DNA from: Stenotrophomonas raiganjensis (SeqCode)
Lineage (GTDB): Bacteria; Pseudomonadota; Gammaproteobacteria; Xanthomonadales; Xanthomonadaceae
Assembly: GCF_030658505.1 (NCBI RefSeq)
Contig: NZ_JAUTXR010000165.1
Span: 1-57,176, forward strand
Length of the DNA stretch: 57,176 bases
Direction: 5' to 3'
The position numbers and the translations under genes are program-made. This document shows, piece by piece, positions 8,969 through 16,722 of this stretch (positions are counted from its first letter, which is position 1; the number at the start of each line of letters is the position of its first letter). The notes beneath the pieces are model-generated. The model saw only the letters and a list, made by a program, of their open reading frames with translations, had not been told where the DNA came from and did no database searches.

Positions 8969-9064
8969 GGGACCGTCGGGGTCGCGGGGGACGCCGTGAA
9001 CCCGTCCTTGATGGCTTGGCCGCGGCATCCATGCCGCGGACACCCCCGCGACCCCGACCGTCCC
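8969..9064. repeat. Long inverted-repeat element, second copy
   Basis: Left arm 8969-8990 and right arm 9043-9064 are perfect 22-bp reverse complements (starting GGGACCGTCGGGGTCGC). The core has CGTCC.TG...GCT.GG and the perfect hairpin CGCGGCATCCATGCCGCG (9021-9038), aligning with the core of the element at 5499-5590 although the arms differ. Confidence 0.8.
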
Positions 9065-9148
9065 GGCCTCTGACAGATCCCCCGGCGTCCCACCACGGAA
9101 TCAACAGAAGAAAGCGAAAGCAAAGGCAAACGCGGGTCGCTGCGCTCG

Positions 9149-9210
9149 GTGGATCCACGCCATGCGTGGATGGCGTGGACCACGGTAGTGCCGGCCGCTG
9201 GCCGGCACCT
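9149..9210 (+). repeat. Two SMAG-type REPs
   Basis: 9149-9174 holds the ATCCACGCCATGCGTGGAT hairpin with a GTGG head in place of GTAG. 9185-9210 is a canonical GTAG unit with TGCCGGCCGCTGGCCGGCA. They separate the EAL gene from the MFS gene. No coding gene is visible in 8910-9229. Confidence 0.8.
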
Positions 9211-9229
9211 CCGTAGCGTGTGGCTGCGC

Positions 9230-10414
9230 CTACGCCCATGCCTTCGGCCGTGCCATCAGCCAGGCCACGGTCACCGCCAGCAGCAGCAACGGCAACCATC
9301 CCAGCTGGTCCGGGCCGCCCGCCTGCAGCAGCACGCCACCCGCTACGCCACCGGCAGCAATCGCCAGGTTCCAGCCGGTCACCAGCATCGACTGCGCCAG
9401 ATCCGCAGCAGCACCGGCACGACGCGCGAGTGCAGTCTGGAACAACGTCGGCACCGCGCCGAACGCCACGCCCCACAGGATTGTCGCCAGCAGCAGCGCA
9501 GTCGCGTCGCCCGGCCACAGCAGCAGCGCCAGCACCGGCAGGATGAAACCGATCACGGCTGCCCACACAAGCACGCGCAGGTGACGATCCACGCCCCAGC
9601 CGGCGAGACCGATGCCGGCAATGGCCGCCAGGCCGAAGGCCAGCAGCAGGCGATCAAGCCACGGGCCGGCACCGGCCTCCACCGCCAGCGGCTCGATGTA
9701 GGTGTAGAGCACGTTGTGCGCCAGCACGTACAGCACCATCACCAGCAGCGCACTGCGCACGCCGGGCATGCGCCAGACCGTAGCCAGCGAGGTGCGTTGG
9801 CCAGCACCGGCCGCCGGCAGCGCCGGCAATGCCCAGCGCGCGTAGGCCAGCAACCCGACGCCGAGCACGCTCATCAAGGCGAAGGCCCAGCGCCAGCCGA
9901 TCTGCTGGCCCAGCAGCGTGCCCGCCGGTACGCCCAGCGACAGCGCCAACGGCGATCCGACCATTGCCACCGCAATGGCCCGGCCCTGCAGCGAGGGCAC
10001 CACCATGCGTGCGGCATAGCCGGCCACCAGCGACCACAGCAGCCCGCCGCTCACGCCCGCCAGGAAACGCGCGGCGAGGATCAGTGCATAGCTGCTGCTC
10101 AACGCGGTCAGCGTGTTGACCACCACGAAGCCGGCAATGGCGGCCAGCAGCAGCGGGCGTCGTGGCAGGCGCTGGGTCAGCGCGGTCATCGGCAATGCGG
10201 CCATCACCGAGCCCAGCGCATACACGCTCACCAGCTGGCCAACCGCCGCATCACTCACGCCCAGGCTGTCGCCCATTGGACGCAGTACACCGGCCGGCAA
10301 CGTCTCGGTCAGCAGAGTGATGAAGCCACCACCTGCCAACGCCAGCAGGCCCGCCCATGGCAGACGCGTGGCCTCACCGGCCGGGCTGGCCGCATTGATG
10401 GCATGGCCGCTCAT
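9230..10414 (-). CDS. MFS transporter, DHA1-type exporter
   Basis: 394 residues and 12 predicted helices. LTETLPAGVLRPMGDSLGVS, TQRLPRRPLLL (loop 2-3 motif A variant) and RFLAGVSGGLLWSLVAGYA are typical of DHA1 drug/sugar/arabinose-type exporters of the AraJ/YdhP/PbuE sort. It should be a proton-driven inner-membrane efflux pump with unknown substrate. The ATG overlaps the stop of the serine-hydrolase gene in an ATGA, so the two are translationally coupled. A LysR gene is divergent on the other side of the hydrolase and is the likely regulator. Confidence 0.88.
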   Translation of the reverse strand: MSGHAINAASPAGEATRLPWAGLLALAGGGFITLLTETLPAGVLRPMGDSLGVSDAAVGQLVSVYALGSVMAALPMTALTQRLPRRPLLLAAIAGFVVVNTLTALSSSYALILAARFLAGVSGGLLWSLVAGYAARMVVPSLQGRAIAVAMVGSPLALSLGVPAGTLLGQQIGWRWAFALMSVLGVGLLAYARWALPALPAAGAGQRTSLATVWRMPGVRSALLVMVLYVLAHNVLYTYIEPLAVEAGAGPWLDRLLLAFGLAAIAGIGLAGWGVDRHLRVLVWAAVIGFILPVLALLLWPGDATALLLATILWGVAFGAVPTLFQTALARRAGAAADLAQSMLVTGWNLAIAAGGVAGGVLLQAGGPDQLGWLPLLLLAVTVAWLMARPKAWA

Positions 10415-11589
10415 CGCGCAGCCTCCAGGTCGGCGTACACCGCATCACGCAGCTCATCGACGAAGGCGCCGTCCATGCCTTCGTACAGGGTGTTGGTCAG
10501 CGCCACCACGCTCAGCCCATGCGACGGGTCGACGAACCAGCTGTGGCCATAGGCGCCGCCCCAGCGCCAAGTCCCTTCGCGCTGCGGCGTGCCGCTGGCA
10601 GTGGCATCGCGCAGCACCGCAAAGCCCAGCCCGAAGCCCCAGCCGGCCGGTTCCGGCGGCCCCTGCTCGCCCACCTGCGGGCTGGCCATCTCTGCCGCCA
10701 GGCCGGGCGGCAGCAGACCGGAGCGCTGCACATCACGCAGCGCCTCGAGCACCACCATCACCTCATCGGCAGTACCCACCAGGCCTGCGCCGGCGGAAGC
10801 GAAACGGCTGGCATCGAGGGCACGCGCAAGGCTGTACTCGATGCCGACCGTACCTTCGAACGGCGCGACCACCTCGCCTTCGCGCAGGCGATGCGGCTGC
10901 AGCGTGTCGCTCACATAGGGCGTGGCCAACCGCGCACCCTCGCGCGTGGCGAACGCAGTATCACGCAGGCCCAAGGGGGCGGCCAGCAAACGCTCGAACA
11001 GCACCTGCAGCGTTTCACCGGTCGCAGCTTCGGCCACCGCACCGGCCACATCCACGCCCAACGAGTACAGCCATTGACTGCCCGGCTCGAACAGCAGCGG
11101 TGCCTGCGCGATGCGGCGTACGTTCTCGGCCAGGGAAAGCGGATTCGCATCCAGGCCATCGCTGACCCCAGCGCGCGCATAGGGGCCCTCCGCATCGGCT
11201 TCCAGGAAACGGTACCCCAACCCGCTACTGTGGCTGAGCAGCTGGCGCAGGCTGATCGGCGGACGGCGACCATCGGCCAGTGCCGGACGGAAATCCGGCA
11301 GCCAGCGCTGCACCGGTGCATCCAGGTCGAGCACGCCCTCGGCCGCTAGGCGCAGGATCACCGTGCTCAGCAACGGCTTGCTCACCGAGGCCAGCCGGAA
11401 CAGCTGGTCGCGCTGCATCGGCGTGGCCGACTCGCGATCGGCCAGCCCGGTCGCGCTGGCATGGCGAAGCACGCCGTGCTCGCGCACCAGCACCACCGCA
11501 CCGACCAGGCGCAGGGGGTGGACCTGCTGCAGCAGCCGCTGCACCGAAGGCAGTGTCGGCGCAGGTTCGAAGGAAGGAGCGGCATTCAT
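10411..11589 (-). CDS. Class C beta-lactamase-related serine hydrolase
   Basis: 392 residues. FRLASVSKPLLSTVILRL contains the SxxK active-site tetrad (S-V-S-K). LLSHSSGLGYRF and the later QWLYSLGVDVAGAVAE supply the Y-x-S/N-like second motif, and the C-terminus has the expected GWGFGLGF and YGHSWFVDP strands. This is the family of penicillin-binding-like esterases (EstB/LovD/AmpC-related). No signal peptide is visible, favouring a cytoplasmic esterase or hydrolase over a resistance enzyme. An upstream in-frame ATG at 11688 lies in the shared regulatory region and was rejected. First gene of an operon with the MFS exporter. Confidence 0.88.
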   Translation of the reverse strand: MNAAPSFEPAPTLPSVQRLLQQVHPLRLVGAVVLVREHGVLRHASATGLADRESATPMQRDQLFRLASVSKPLLSTVILRLAAEGVLDLDAPVQRWLPDFRPALADGRRPPISLRQLLSHSSGLGYRFLEADAEGPYARAGVSDGLDANPLSLAENVRRIAQAPLLFEPGSQWLYSLGVDVAGAVAEAATGETLQVLFERLLAAPLGLRDTAFATREGARLATPYVSDTLQPHRLREGEVVAPFEGTVGIEYSLARALDASRFASAGAGLVGTADEVMVVLEALRDVQRSGLLPPGLAAEMASPQVGEQGPPEPAGWGFGLGFAVLRDATASGTPQREGTWRWGGAYGHSWFVDPSHGLSVVALTNTLYEGMDGAFVDELRDAVYADLEAAR

Positions 11590-11662
11590 CGCGGTGATCC
11601 GTGGGGGAGAGGCCGCCACGTTAGGCAGCGGGCGTCCCCGCAAAAAGCCGGTTGCCGCTCCG

Positions 11663-11700
11663 GGCATCATGGACCGCACAGTCCGCAATCGGCATCATGG
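11663..11700. promoter_or_regulatory. Candidate LysR operator
   Basis: Two exact direct repeats GGCATCATGG (11663-11672 and 11691-11700) are spaced 28 bp apart, with an inverted repeat GGAC-N6-GTCC (11671-11684) between. They lie in the 228-bp gap between the divergent serine hydrolase and LysR genes, where a LysR regulator normally binds. Confidence 0.4.
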
Positions 11701-11817
11701 CCGGAACTGCAGGGCCGTAACGGTTCGCGCGCCTGCCCGCATCGCAGTGTTGCAAAGCCGGGACCGCCCGCTGCGCTCCTGCCTACCTACCCTGCTGTTT
11801 TCACCGCCCGCACGCCC

Positions 11818-12717
11818 ATGTCAGTCCTGGACAACCTCGCCAACCTGCAGACCTTCGTCCACGCCGCCGACACCCGCAGCTTCGTCGAGACTGGGCGCCT
11901 GCAGGGCATCTCCGCCTCGGCCGCTGGCAAATGCGTTGCGCGGCTGGAGCACGCACTGGGCGTGCGCCTGTTCCACCGCAGCACGCGCAGCATCACGCTC
12001 ACCGCCGAGGGCCAGCTGTTCCTGGCGCGTTGCCGGCGCATCCTCGACGAGCGCGATGCCGCACGCACCGAGCTGGCACAGCCACACGCCACGCCCCGCG
12101 GTACGCTGCGCATCAGCCTGCCGCTGGTGGGCGATCTCACCCTGCCACTGATGGCCGAGTTCATGGCGGCCTATCCCGACATCCGTCTCGACCTCGATTT
12201 CAGCGATCGGCTGGTCGATGTCATCGAAGAAGGCTTCGATGCCGTGCTGCGCGTCGGTGAACCCAGCGACTCACGCATGAATGCCCGCCGGCTGGGCGTG
12301 TTTCCGCGCCGCGTGGTGGCCTCGCCGGCCTACCTGCAGCGCCGCGGCATTCCGCGCACGCCGACGGAACTGCTGCAGCACACGCTGCTGCACTACCGCT
12401 TCCCCACCACCGGCAAGCTGGAGCCGTGGCCGATCCATTGGCCCGATGAGGAAATCCCGCAGGAGCTGCCGGTACACATGGTGGCCAACACCATCGAGGC
12501 GCGGGTGGCGCTGGCCATGCGCGATGTCGGCCTGGCCTTCGTACCCGTGCACTCGGTACGCGAAGCGTTGGCCGACGGCCGCCTGGTCACCGTGCTGGAC
12601 GAACACGTGCATTCCTGCGGCACCTTCCATCTGCTGTGGCCGTCGGGCCGACACGTACTGCCGAAGCTGCGGGTGTTCATCGACTTCGTCGGCGCCCGCC
12701 TGGGTACCGTGCCGTAG
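11818..12717 (+). CDS. LysR-family transcriptional regulator
   Basis: 299 residues. The N-terminal winged helix-turn-helix is MSVLDNLANLQTFVHAADTR, then SFVETGRLQGISASAAGKCVARLEHALGVRLFHRSTRSITLT. The effector-binding domain follows (GTLRISLPLVGDLTLPLMAEF, then the FDAVLRVGEPSDS, RRVVASPAYLQRRG and VGLAFVPVHS blocks). It resembles the CrgA/DmlR-like group. The gene is divergent from the hydrolase/MFS operon and probably controls it and itself. The TAG stop is the TAG of a SMAG element that starts one base earlier. Confidence 0.92.
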   Translation: MSVLDNLANLQTFVHAADTRSFVETGRLQGISASAAGKCVARLEHALGVRLFHRSTRSITLTAEGQLFLARCRRILDERDAARTELAQPHATPRGTLRISLPLVGDLTLPLMAEFMAAYPDIRLDLDFSDRLVDVIEEGFDAVLRVGEPSDSRMNARRLGVFPRRVVASPAYLQRRGIPRTPTELLQHTLLHYRFPTTGKLEPWPIHWPDEEIPQELPVHMVANTIEARVALAMRDVGLAFVPVHSVREALADGRLVTVLDEHVHSCGTFHLLWPSGRHVLPKLRVFIDFVGARLGTVP

Positions 12718-12822
12718 ATCCACGCCATGCGTGGATGCGTCTCGCGGCGAAAGGAAGCCGAGCATCGGCTCGGCTCTACAGAACCGCCCGACCATCGGTA
12801 GCGCCCGGCCATGCCCGGCGGC
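12714..12822. repeat. Cluster of three SMAG REPs
   Basis: 12714-12737 (GTAGATCCACGCCATGCGTG type, forward), about 12758-12781 (GAGCCGAGC family, reverse, ending CTAC) and 12798-12822 (GTAGCGCCCGGCCATGCCCG type, forward). The first supplies the LysR stop codon. Confidence 0.85.
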
Positions 12823-12829
12823 CGCACAC

Positions 12830-12857
12830 CTGACCATTCAGCCACTGCCGCTATACT
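12830..12857 (+). promoter_or_regulatory. Sigma-70-like promoter for the ABC-F gene
   Basis: A TATACT -10 hexamer (12852-12857) lies 16 bp downstream of CTGACC (12830-12835, a 4/6 match to TTGACA). Transcription would start near 12864, giving a leader of about 115 nt. Confidence 0.5.
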
Positions 12858-12889
12858 GGCCGCTCATTCCTCCCAGAGGCTCGCGACCA

Positions 12890-12955
12890 ATGCGCCATTG
12901 ATGCCGCCGTCTTCCCAACAGACGGCCTGACTCTTCCCGCCCCTGTGCGCAGGGG
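12890..12955 (+). promoter_or_regulatory. Leader with tiny ORFs and two hairpins
   Basis: ATGCGCCATTGA (12890-12901) encodes Met-Arg-His-stop. It overlaps, in a TGATG, a nine-codon ORF (12901-12930, MPPSSQQTA). Then come two perfect hairpins: GCCGTCT-N7-AGACGGC (12906-12926) and CCCCTG-tgcg-CAGGGG (12940-12955). The order of mini-ORFs, hairpins and ABC-F gene resembles ribosome-mediated attenuators known for antibiotic-responsive ABC-F genes. Confidence 0.45.
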
Positions 12956-12980
12956 AGAACCCGGCATCCATGGAGGTCGC

Positions 12981-14588
12981 ATGACCCTGCATTCCCTCAC
13001 GCTCGATCGCGTGTCGTATCGGTTGGCCGATGGCCGCCCGCTGTTTTCCGATCTGTCGTTTTCCTTCGAACCGGTCGCCACGGGCCTGGTCGGTGCCAAC
13101 GGCGCGGGCAAGAGCGTGCTCGCTCGCCTGTTGGCTGGCCGCCTGTCACCCGACAGTGGCCAGGTGCGCGGCAGCGGTCGCGTGTTCCTGCTGCCGACAC
13201 CCGGCTACCCACCTGCTGGCACAGTCGGTGAACTGGCCGGCGTCGGCGCGGAACTGGCCGCGCTGCAACGCATCGAAGCCGGCAGCGTGGACGAGGCTGA
13301 CTTCGCCCGCGTCGGTGATGGCTGGGACCTGCGCGAACGCCTGCAGCAGCAGTGGCAGGCGCTGGGCCTGCCCGATGATCTGGATCCCACCCAGCCCGCC
13401 GCACGGCTCAGTGGTGGCCAGGCGATGCAGGTCGCGCTGTCCGGCGCCTGGGCCAGCAACGCCGATTGGCTGATCCTGGACGAACCCAGCAACCACCTCG
13501 ACGCACGCCATCGCCAACAGTTGTACGACCAGTTGCAGCAGTGGCGCGGCGGCCTGCTGGTGATCAGCCATGATCGCGAGCTGCTGGCGCAGATGCAGCA
13601 GATCGTCGAGCTCGACGCGCGCGGACTGCATCGATATGGCGGGCCGTGGCAGCACTATGCCGACGCGCGTGCCGCCGAACGCGAAGCGGCCGCGGCACAG
13701 CTCGACCATGCGCGCGCCCAGCACCGGCAGCAACAGCGCAGCGCGCGCGAGCAGCACGAGCGGCAACAGCAACGCCAGGCACGCGGCAATCGCGATGCGA
13801 AACAGGCCAACCAGGCACCGATCCTGCTCGGTCGCCAGAAACAGCGCGCCGAGGCCAGCCTTGGCCGCGCCCAGCTGGTGCAGGCCGAACGCCTCCAGGC
13901 CAGTGCCGGACAGCTGCGCGCCGCGGCGTCGGCGGTCCACGCCGCACCGGAGCTGGCATTGTTTGCCGGTGAGGGGGAACGTGGCAGCGCACGCCTGCTG
14001 CAGGCCCGGGATCTGGTCCTGCCACACGGCTGCAGTGCGCCATTGCAGCTGGACATCCGCCGTGGCCAACGCATCGCCGTGGTTGGCGACAACGGCAGCG
14101 GCAAGTCGACGCTGCTGCGCGTACTGGCCGGCCAGCTGCCCCCACAGGATGGGACCGTGCAACGGCATGCCCCCCTGGCGCTGCTGGACCAGCAGCTGCT
14201 GGGATTGTCCGGCGAGCGCAGCATCCTCGATACCGTACAGGCCGCCCACCCCACTGCCGACCCTGGCGAACTACGCACGCGGCTGGCCCTGCTCGGGCTG
14301 GACGCCCAGCGCATCCAGCGCCCCGCCGGCCAACTCAGCGATGGTGAACGGGTGAAGGGCGCGCTGGCCAGCGTGCTGTATGCCGATCCCGCCCCCCACC
14401 TGTTGCTGCTGGACGAACCCGGCAACGCACTGGACCTGAGCGCGTTGCAGGCACTGGAAGAACTACTGGCGGCCTGGCCGGGCGCCCTGGTGATGGTCAG
14501 CCACGACCGGCACCTGCTGCAGGCATTGCGGCCCACGCAGGTGCTGCAGGTCAGCCCCGGCGGCTGGCAGTGGCGTGACCGCCTGTAG
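12981..14588 (+). CDS. ABC-F ATPase
   Basis: 535 residues and two ABC cassettes without membrane segments. Cassette 1 has GANGAGKS (Walker A), LSGGQ, LILDEPSNHLD and the switch His in ISHD. A Gln/Arg-rich linker (about 235-300) resembles the ABC-F P-site tRNA-interaction arm. Cassette 2 has GDNGSGKS, a degenerate signature LSDGE, and LLLDEPGNALD with VSHD. ABC-F proteins act on the ribosome, as translation factors or antibiotic target protectors. The short length, LSDGE signature and missing C-terminal extension set it apart from housekeeping EttA/Uup. GGAGG lies 5 bp before the ATG. The TAG stop lies in a degenerate SMAG. Resistance function is inference. Confidence 0.9.
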   Translation: MTLHSLTLDRVSYRLADGRPLFSDLSFSFEPVATGLVGANGAGKSVLARLLAGRLSPDSGQVRGSGRVFLLPTPGYPPAGTVGELAGVGAELAALQRIEAGSVDEADFARVGDGWDLRERLQQQWQALGLPDDLDPTQPAARLSGGQAMQVALSGAWASNADWLILDEPSNHLDARHRQQLYDQLQQWRGGLLVISHDRELLAQMQQIVELDARGLHRYGGPWQHYADARAAEREAAAAQLDHARAQHRQQQRSAREQHERQQQRQARGNRDAKQANQAPILLGRQKQRAEASLGRAQLVQAERLQASAGQLRAAASAVHAAPELALFAGEGERGSARLLQARDLVLPHGCSAPLQLDIRRGQRIAVVGDNGSGKSTLLRVLAGQLPPQDGTVQRHAPLALLDQQLLGLSGERSILDTVQAAHPTADPGELRTRLALLGLDAQRIQRPAGQLSDGERVKGALASVLYADPAPHLLLLDEPGNALDLSALQALEELLAAWPGALVMVSHDRHLLQALRPTQVLQVSPGGWQWRDRL

Positions 14589-14640
14589 ATCCACGCATGA
14601 CGTATCGATCAGGGGTAGTGCCGGCCGCGGGCCGGCACAC
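14585..14640 (+). repeat. Degenerate plus canonical SMAG REP
   Basis: GTAGATCCACGCATGACG at 14585 has lost its right arm. 14615-14638 is canonical GTAG with TGCCGGCCGCGGGCCGGCA. Both lie between the convergent ABC-F and COG0523 genes. Confidence 0.7.
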
Positions 14641-14660
14641 CGCGATCCGTCAACGCGCGC

Positions 14661-15986
14661 TCAACGCTTCCACGCCGGGAACGCCTGCGGCAGCTGCTGC
14701 CACAGCAACGGGCCGGCGCGCAGCTCCTGGTCATTGAGCAGGCAGGCATCCAGTTCCGCACGCACCGCACGCTCATCCATGTGCACGCCGATCACCACCA
14801 GCTCCTGGCGCCGATCCCCCCACAACGGGTGCCACAGGCGCTGCATCGCCGAATGTGCGGCCGTATCGGGGAACTCCTCCAGCCCCGGCAACGGCGCGCT
14901 CCAGCAATCGGCCTGCTGCCGCGCCCAGCCGAGGTCGCTGTAAGGCAGCGGCGTCGGCGGCAGCAGCGGCGTGGTGTCTTCCAGGCCTGCACGCACGCGA
15001 TCGCGTGCGGCGTACCAGAAGCCGGCCGCCTGCGTGCGCGTCGCCGCACCCACGGTATTCAGCTCGCCCACCCAGTCCATGCGGTTGGCCAGCCAGAACC
15101 AGCCCTTGCTGCGGATCACGCCGGGCATGCCCGACTGCAGCGCCCGCGCGAATCGCGCAGGATGGAACGGCCGCCGCGAACGGTAGACGAAGCTGCCGAT
15201 GCCGTACTCCTCGGTTTCCGGTGTGTGCTCGCCACGCAGTTCCTTCACCCAGCCCGGCGCGCGTTGCGCGCGCTCCATATCGAAGCGACCGGTATCCAGC
15301 AGCTCGGCCAGCGGCACGTCGCCGAAGCTGGACAGCAGCAGCCTTGCGTCGCGGTTCAGGCCACGCAGCACGGCCAGCGTGTCCTGCAGCACTTCATCGT
15401 CCACCTGGTCGACCTTGCTGACCACGATCACGTCGGCGAACTCGACCTGCTCGCACAGCAGGTCGACCACGCCGCGATCGTCCTCCGGGCCAGCCTGCTG
15501 GCCGCGCTCGGCCAGGCGCAGCGTCGAACCGAAGTCGGCCAGGAACGCGCTGCCATCCACCACCGTCACCATCGTGTCCAGGCGCGCGATGTCACTCAGG
15601 CTGAAGCCCTGCTCATCGCGCACGGCGAAGGTAGCCGCCACCGGCATCGGTTCGCCGATCCCGGTCGATTCGATCAACAGGTAGTCATAGCGACCGGCGT
15701 CGGCCAGGCGCCGCACTTCCTGCAGCAGGTCATCGCGCAGCGTGCAGCAGATGCAGCCGTTGCTGAACTCCACCAGCGTCTCTTCGGTGCGGCGCAGTTC
15801 GGCGCCACCTTCGCGCACCAGCTGCGCATCGATGTTGACCTCGCTCATGTCGTTGACGATGACCGCCACGCGCAGGCCCTCGCGGTTGCGCAGGATCTGG
15901 TTGAGCAGGGTGGTCTTGCCGGCCCCCAGGAAGCCGGACAGCACGGTGACCGGAAGGCGACGGTCGGCGCGGGAAACAGTGTTCAT
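14661..15986 (-). CDS. COG0523 GTP-dependent metallochaperone (CobW/ZagA-like)
   Basis: 441 residues. The G1 motif is GFLGAGKTTL and is followed by VNDMSEVNID. The metal-binding NGCICCTLRDDL has the CxCC motif, ESTGIGEP is a switch-type motif, and SKVD is the G4 motif. The C-terminal domain (YGIGSFVYRSRRPFHPARF, GVIRSKGWFWLA, HPLWGDRRQELVVIG) is typical of COG0523 zinc-related GTPases such as ZigA/ZagA/YeiR. It should deliver Zn to client enzymes under zinc starvation. A Zur-box-like palindrome lies 26 bp upstream of the ATG at 15986; a longer frame to 16196 would run through that operator and was rejected. Divergent from the MerC-like gene. Confidence 0.9.
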   Translation of the reverse strand: MNTVSRADRRLPVTVLSGFLGAGKTTLLNQILRNREGLRVAVIVNDMSEVNIDAQLVREGGAELRRTEETLVEFSNGCICCTLRDDLLQEVRRLADAGRYDYLLIESTGIGEPMPVAATFAVRDEQGFSLSDIARLDTMVTVVDGSAFLADFGSTLRLAERGQQAGPEDDRGVVDLLCEQVEFADVIVVSKVDQVDDEVLQDTLAVLRGLNRDARLLLSSFGDVPLAELLDTGRFDMERAQRAPGWVKELRGEHTPETEEYGIGSFVYRSRRPFHPARFARALQSGMPGVIRSKGWFWLANRMDWVGELNTVGAATRTQAAGFWYAARDRVRAGLEDTTPLLPPTPLPYSDLGWARQQADCWSAPLPGLEEFPDTAAHSAMQRLWHPLWGDRRQELVVIGVHMDERAVRAELDACLLNDQELRAGPLLWQQLPQAFPAWKR

Positions 15987-16011
15987 GTCGGAGCGGGTTG
16001 GCTGCGGAACA

Positions 16012-16034
16012 GAAATGTTACTGTATAACAATTG
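16012..16034. promoter_or_regulatory. Zur box, shared by divergent genes
   Basis: GAAATGTTACTGTATAACAA followed by TTG contains TGTTA-N5-TAACA in the context GAAATGTTA/TAACAATT. It agrees closely with the proteobacterial Zur consensus (GAAATGTTATA/TATAACATTTC). It lies between the COG0523 gene start (15986) and the MerC-like start (16056), so zinc-bound Zur could repress both. Confidence 0.75.
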
Positions 16035-16055
16035 TTGCGCAAGGAGCCTCCCCCG

Positions 16056-16715
16056 ATGAAGTCGCCTTCTGCCGCCCTGCTCGATGCCGGCGCGGTCGCC
16101 CTGTCCAGCCTGTGCCTGCTGCACTGCCTGGCGCTGCCCCTGCTCGCCGCCGCACTGCCGCTGTTCGGCGCCTGGGCCGAAGCGGAATGGGTGCACCTGC
16201 TGTTCGTGGCCATCGCCCTGCCACTGACCGGCTACGCGCTATGGCGCGCCGAGCGCCGCCAGCCGTTGCCCGTGCTGGCCTGGGCCACCGCCGGCGCCGG
16301 CCTCGGCCTGCTGCTGGCCGGCGCGCTGGGGTTGCCCTCGCACGCCTGGGAAACGCCGATGACCGTCACCGGCAGCCTGCTGCTGGCCGCCACGCATGTC
16401 TGGAACGCGCGGCACCGGCACTACCTGGTCATTTGCCGTAGCGGCGCAGCAGCTCCACCAGCACCTCGGCCTCGTCCGCCCGCTGCTGCGGGTCATCGGC
16501 ACCCACTACGTGTTCCTGCAGGTGCTCGTGCAGCAGCTCCATCAGCAGGCTGTGGGCCGCACCGCGCACCGCGGCGACCTGCACCAGCACGTCCGCACAG
16601 TCGCCGGCTTTGCCCTCGGGCTGGTCCAGCGCCTGCTCCAGCGCCGCCACCTGACCCGCGATGCGGCGCACCCGGGTCAGCAGCTGCTTTCGATTCTTGT
16701 GTACATGGGCCATGA
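16056..16715 (+). CDS. MerC-like membrane protein with run-on C-terminus
   Basis: Residues 1-128 form a four-helix MerC-type protein: LSSLCLLHCLALPLLAAALP has the CxxHC metal motif of MerC-domain proteins, and ETPMTVTGSLLLAATHVWNA is the usual last helix. Homologues end here with a short His-rich tail. In this sequence no stop occurs; after HRHYLVICRSG the frame continues for about 90 residues of Pro/Arg/Ala-rich sequence that is simply antisense to dmeR, ending at 16715. The +1 frame stops at 16441, so a small indel or a short deletion probably removed the native stop. Likely role: Zur-controlled metal uptake or handling in the inner membrane. The functional part is probably 16056 to about 16440. 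Confidence 0.7.
   Translation: MKSPSAALLDAGAVALSSLCLLHCLALPLLAAALPLFGAWAEAEWVHLLFVAIALPLTGYALWRAERRQPLPVLAWATAGAGLGLLLAGALGLPSHAWETPMTVTGSLLLAATHVWNARHRHYLVICRSGAAAPPAPRPRPPAAAGHRHPLRVPAGARAAAPSAGCGPHRAPRRPAPARPHSRRLCPRAGPAPAPAPPPDPRCGAPGSAAAFDSCVHGP
16429..16713 (-). CDS. dmeR: DmeR-like metal-sensing repressor (RcnR/CsoR family)
   Basis: 94 residues, starting MAHVHKNRKQLLTRVRRIAG. All-helical DUF156/RcnR/CsoR fold. His3 and His5 at the N-terminus, the Cys in AGDCADVLVQVAAVRGA, and a later His (HSLLMELLHEHL) are the expected Ni/Co-type ligands of RcnR/DmeR. It sits head-to-head with the CDF exporter gene with a G-tract palindrome between them, as in DmeRF systems of alphaproteobacteria. The start at 16713 is chosen because a longer frame from 16749 would cover the operator. 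Its 3' part overlaps the run-on MerC-like frame. Confidence 0.85.
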   Translation of the reverse strand: MAHVHKNRKQLLTRVRRIAGQVAALEQALDQPEGKAGDCADVLVQVAAVRGAAHSLLMELLHEHLQEHVVGADDPQQRADEAEVLVELLRRYGK

Positions 16716-16722
16716 GTGGATC

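Noticed and set aside
7563..9566. 667-codon minus-strand frame across the EAL gene and repeat region
   Set aside because: Antisense to the EAL gene, crosses SMAG and inverted-repeat elements, and shows no domain.
16056..16440. A mercury-resistance (mer) operon
   Set aside because: No merA, merT, merP or merR nearby; the MerC-like gene is under a Zur-type box and faces a zinc chaperone.
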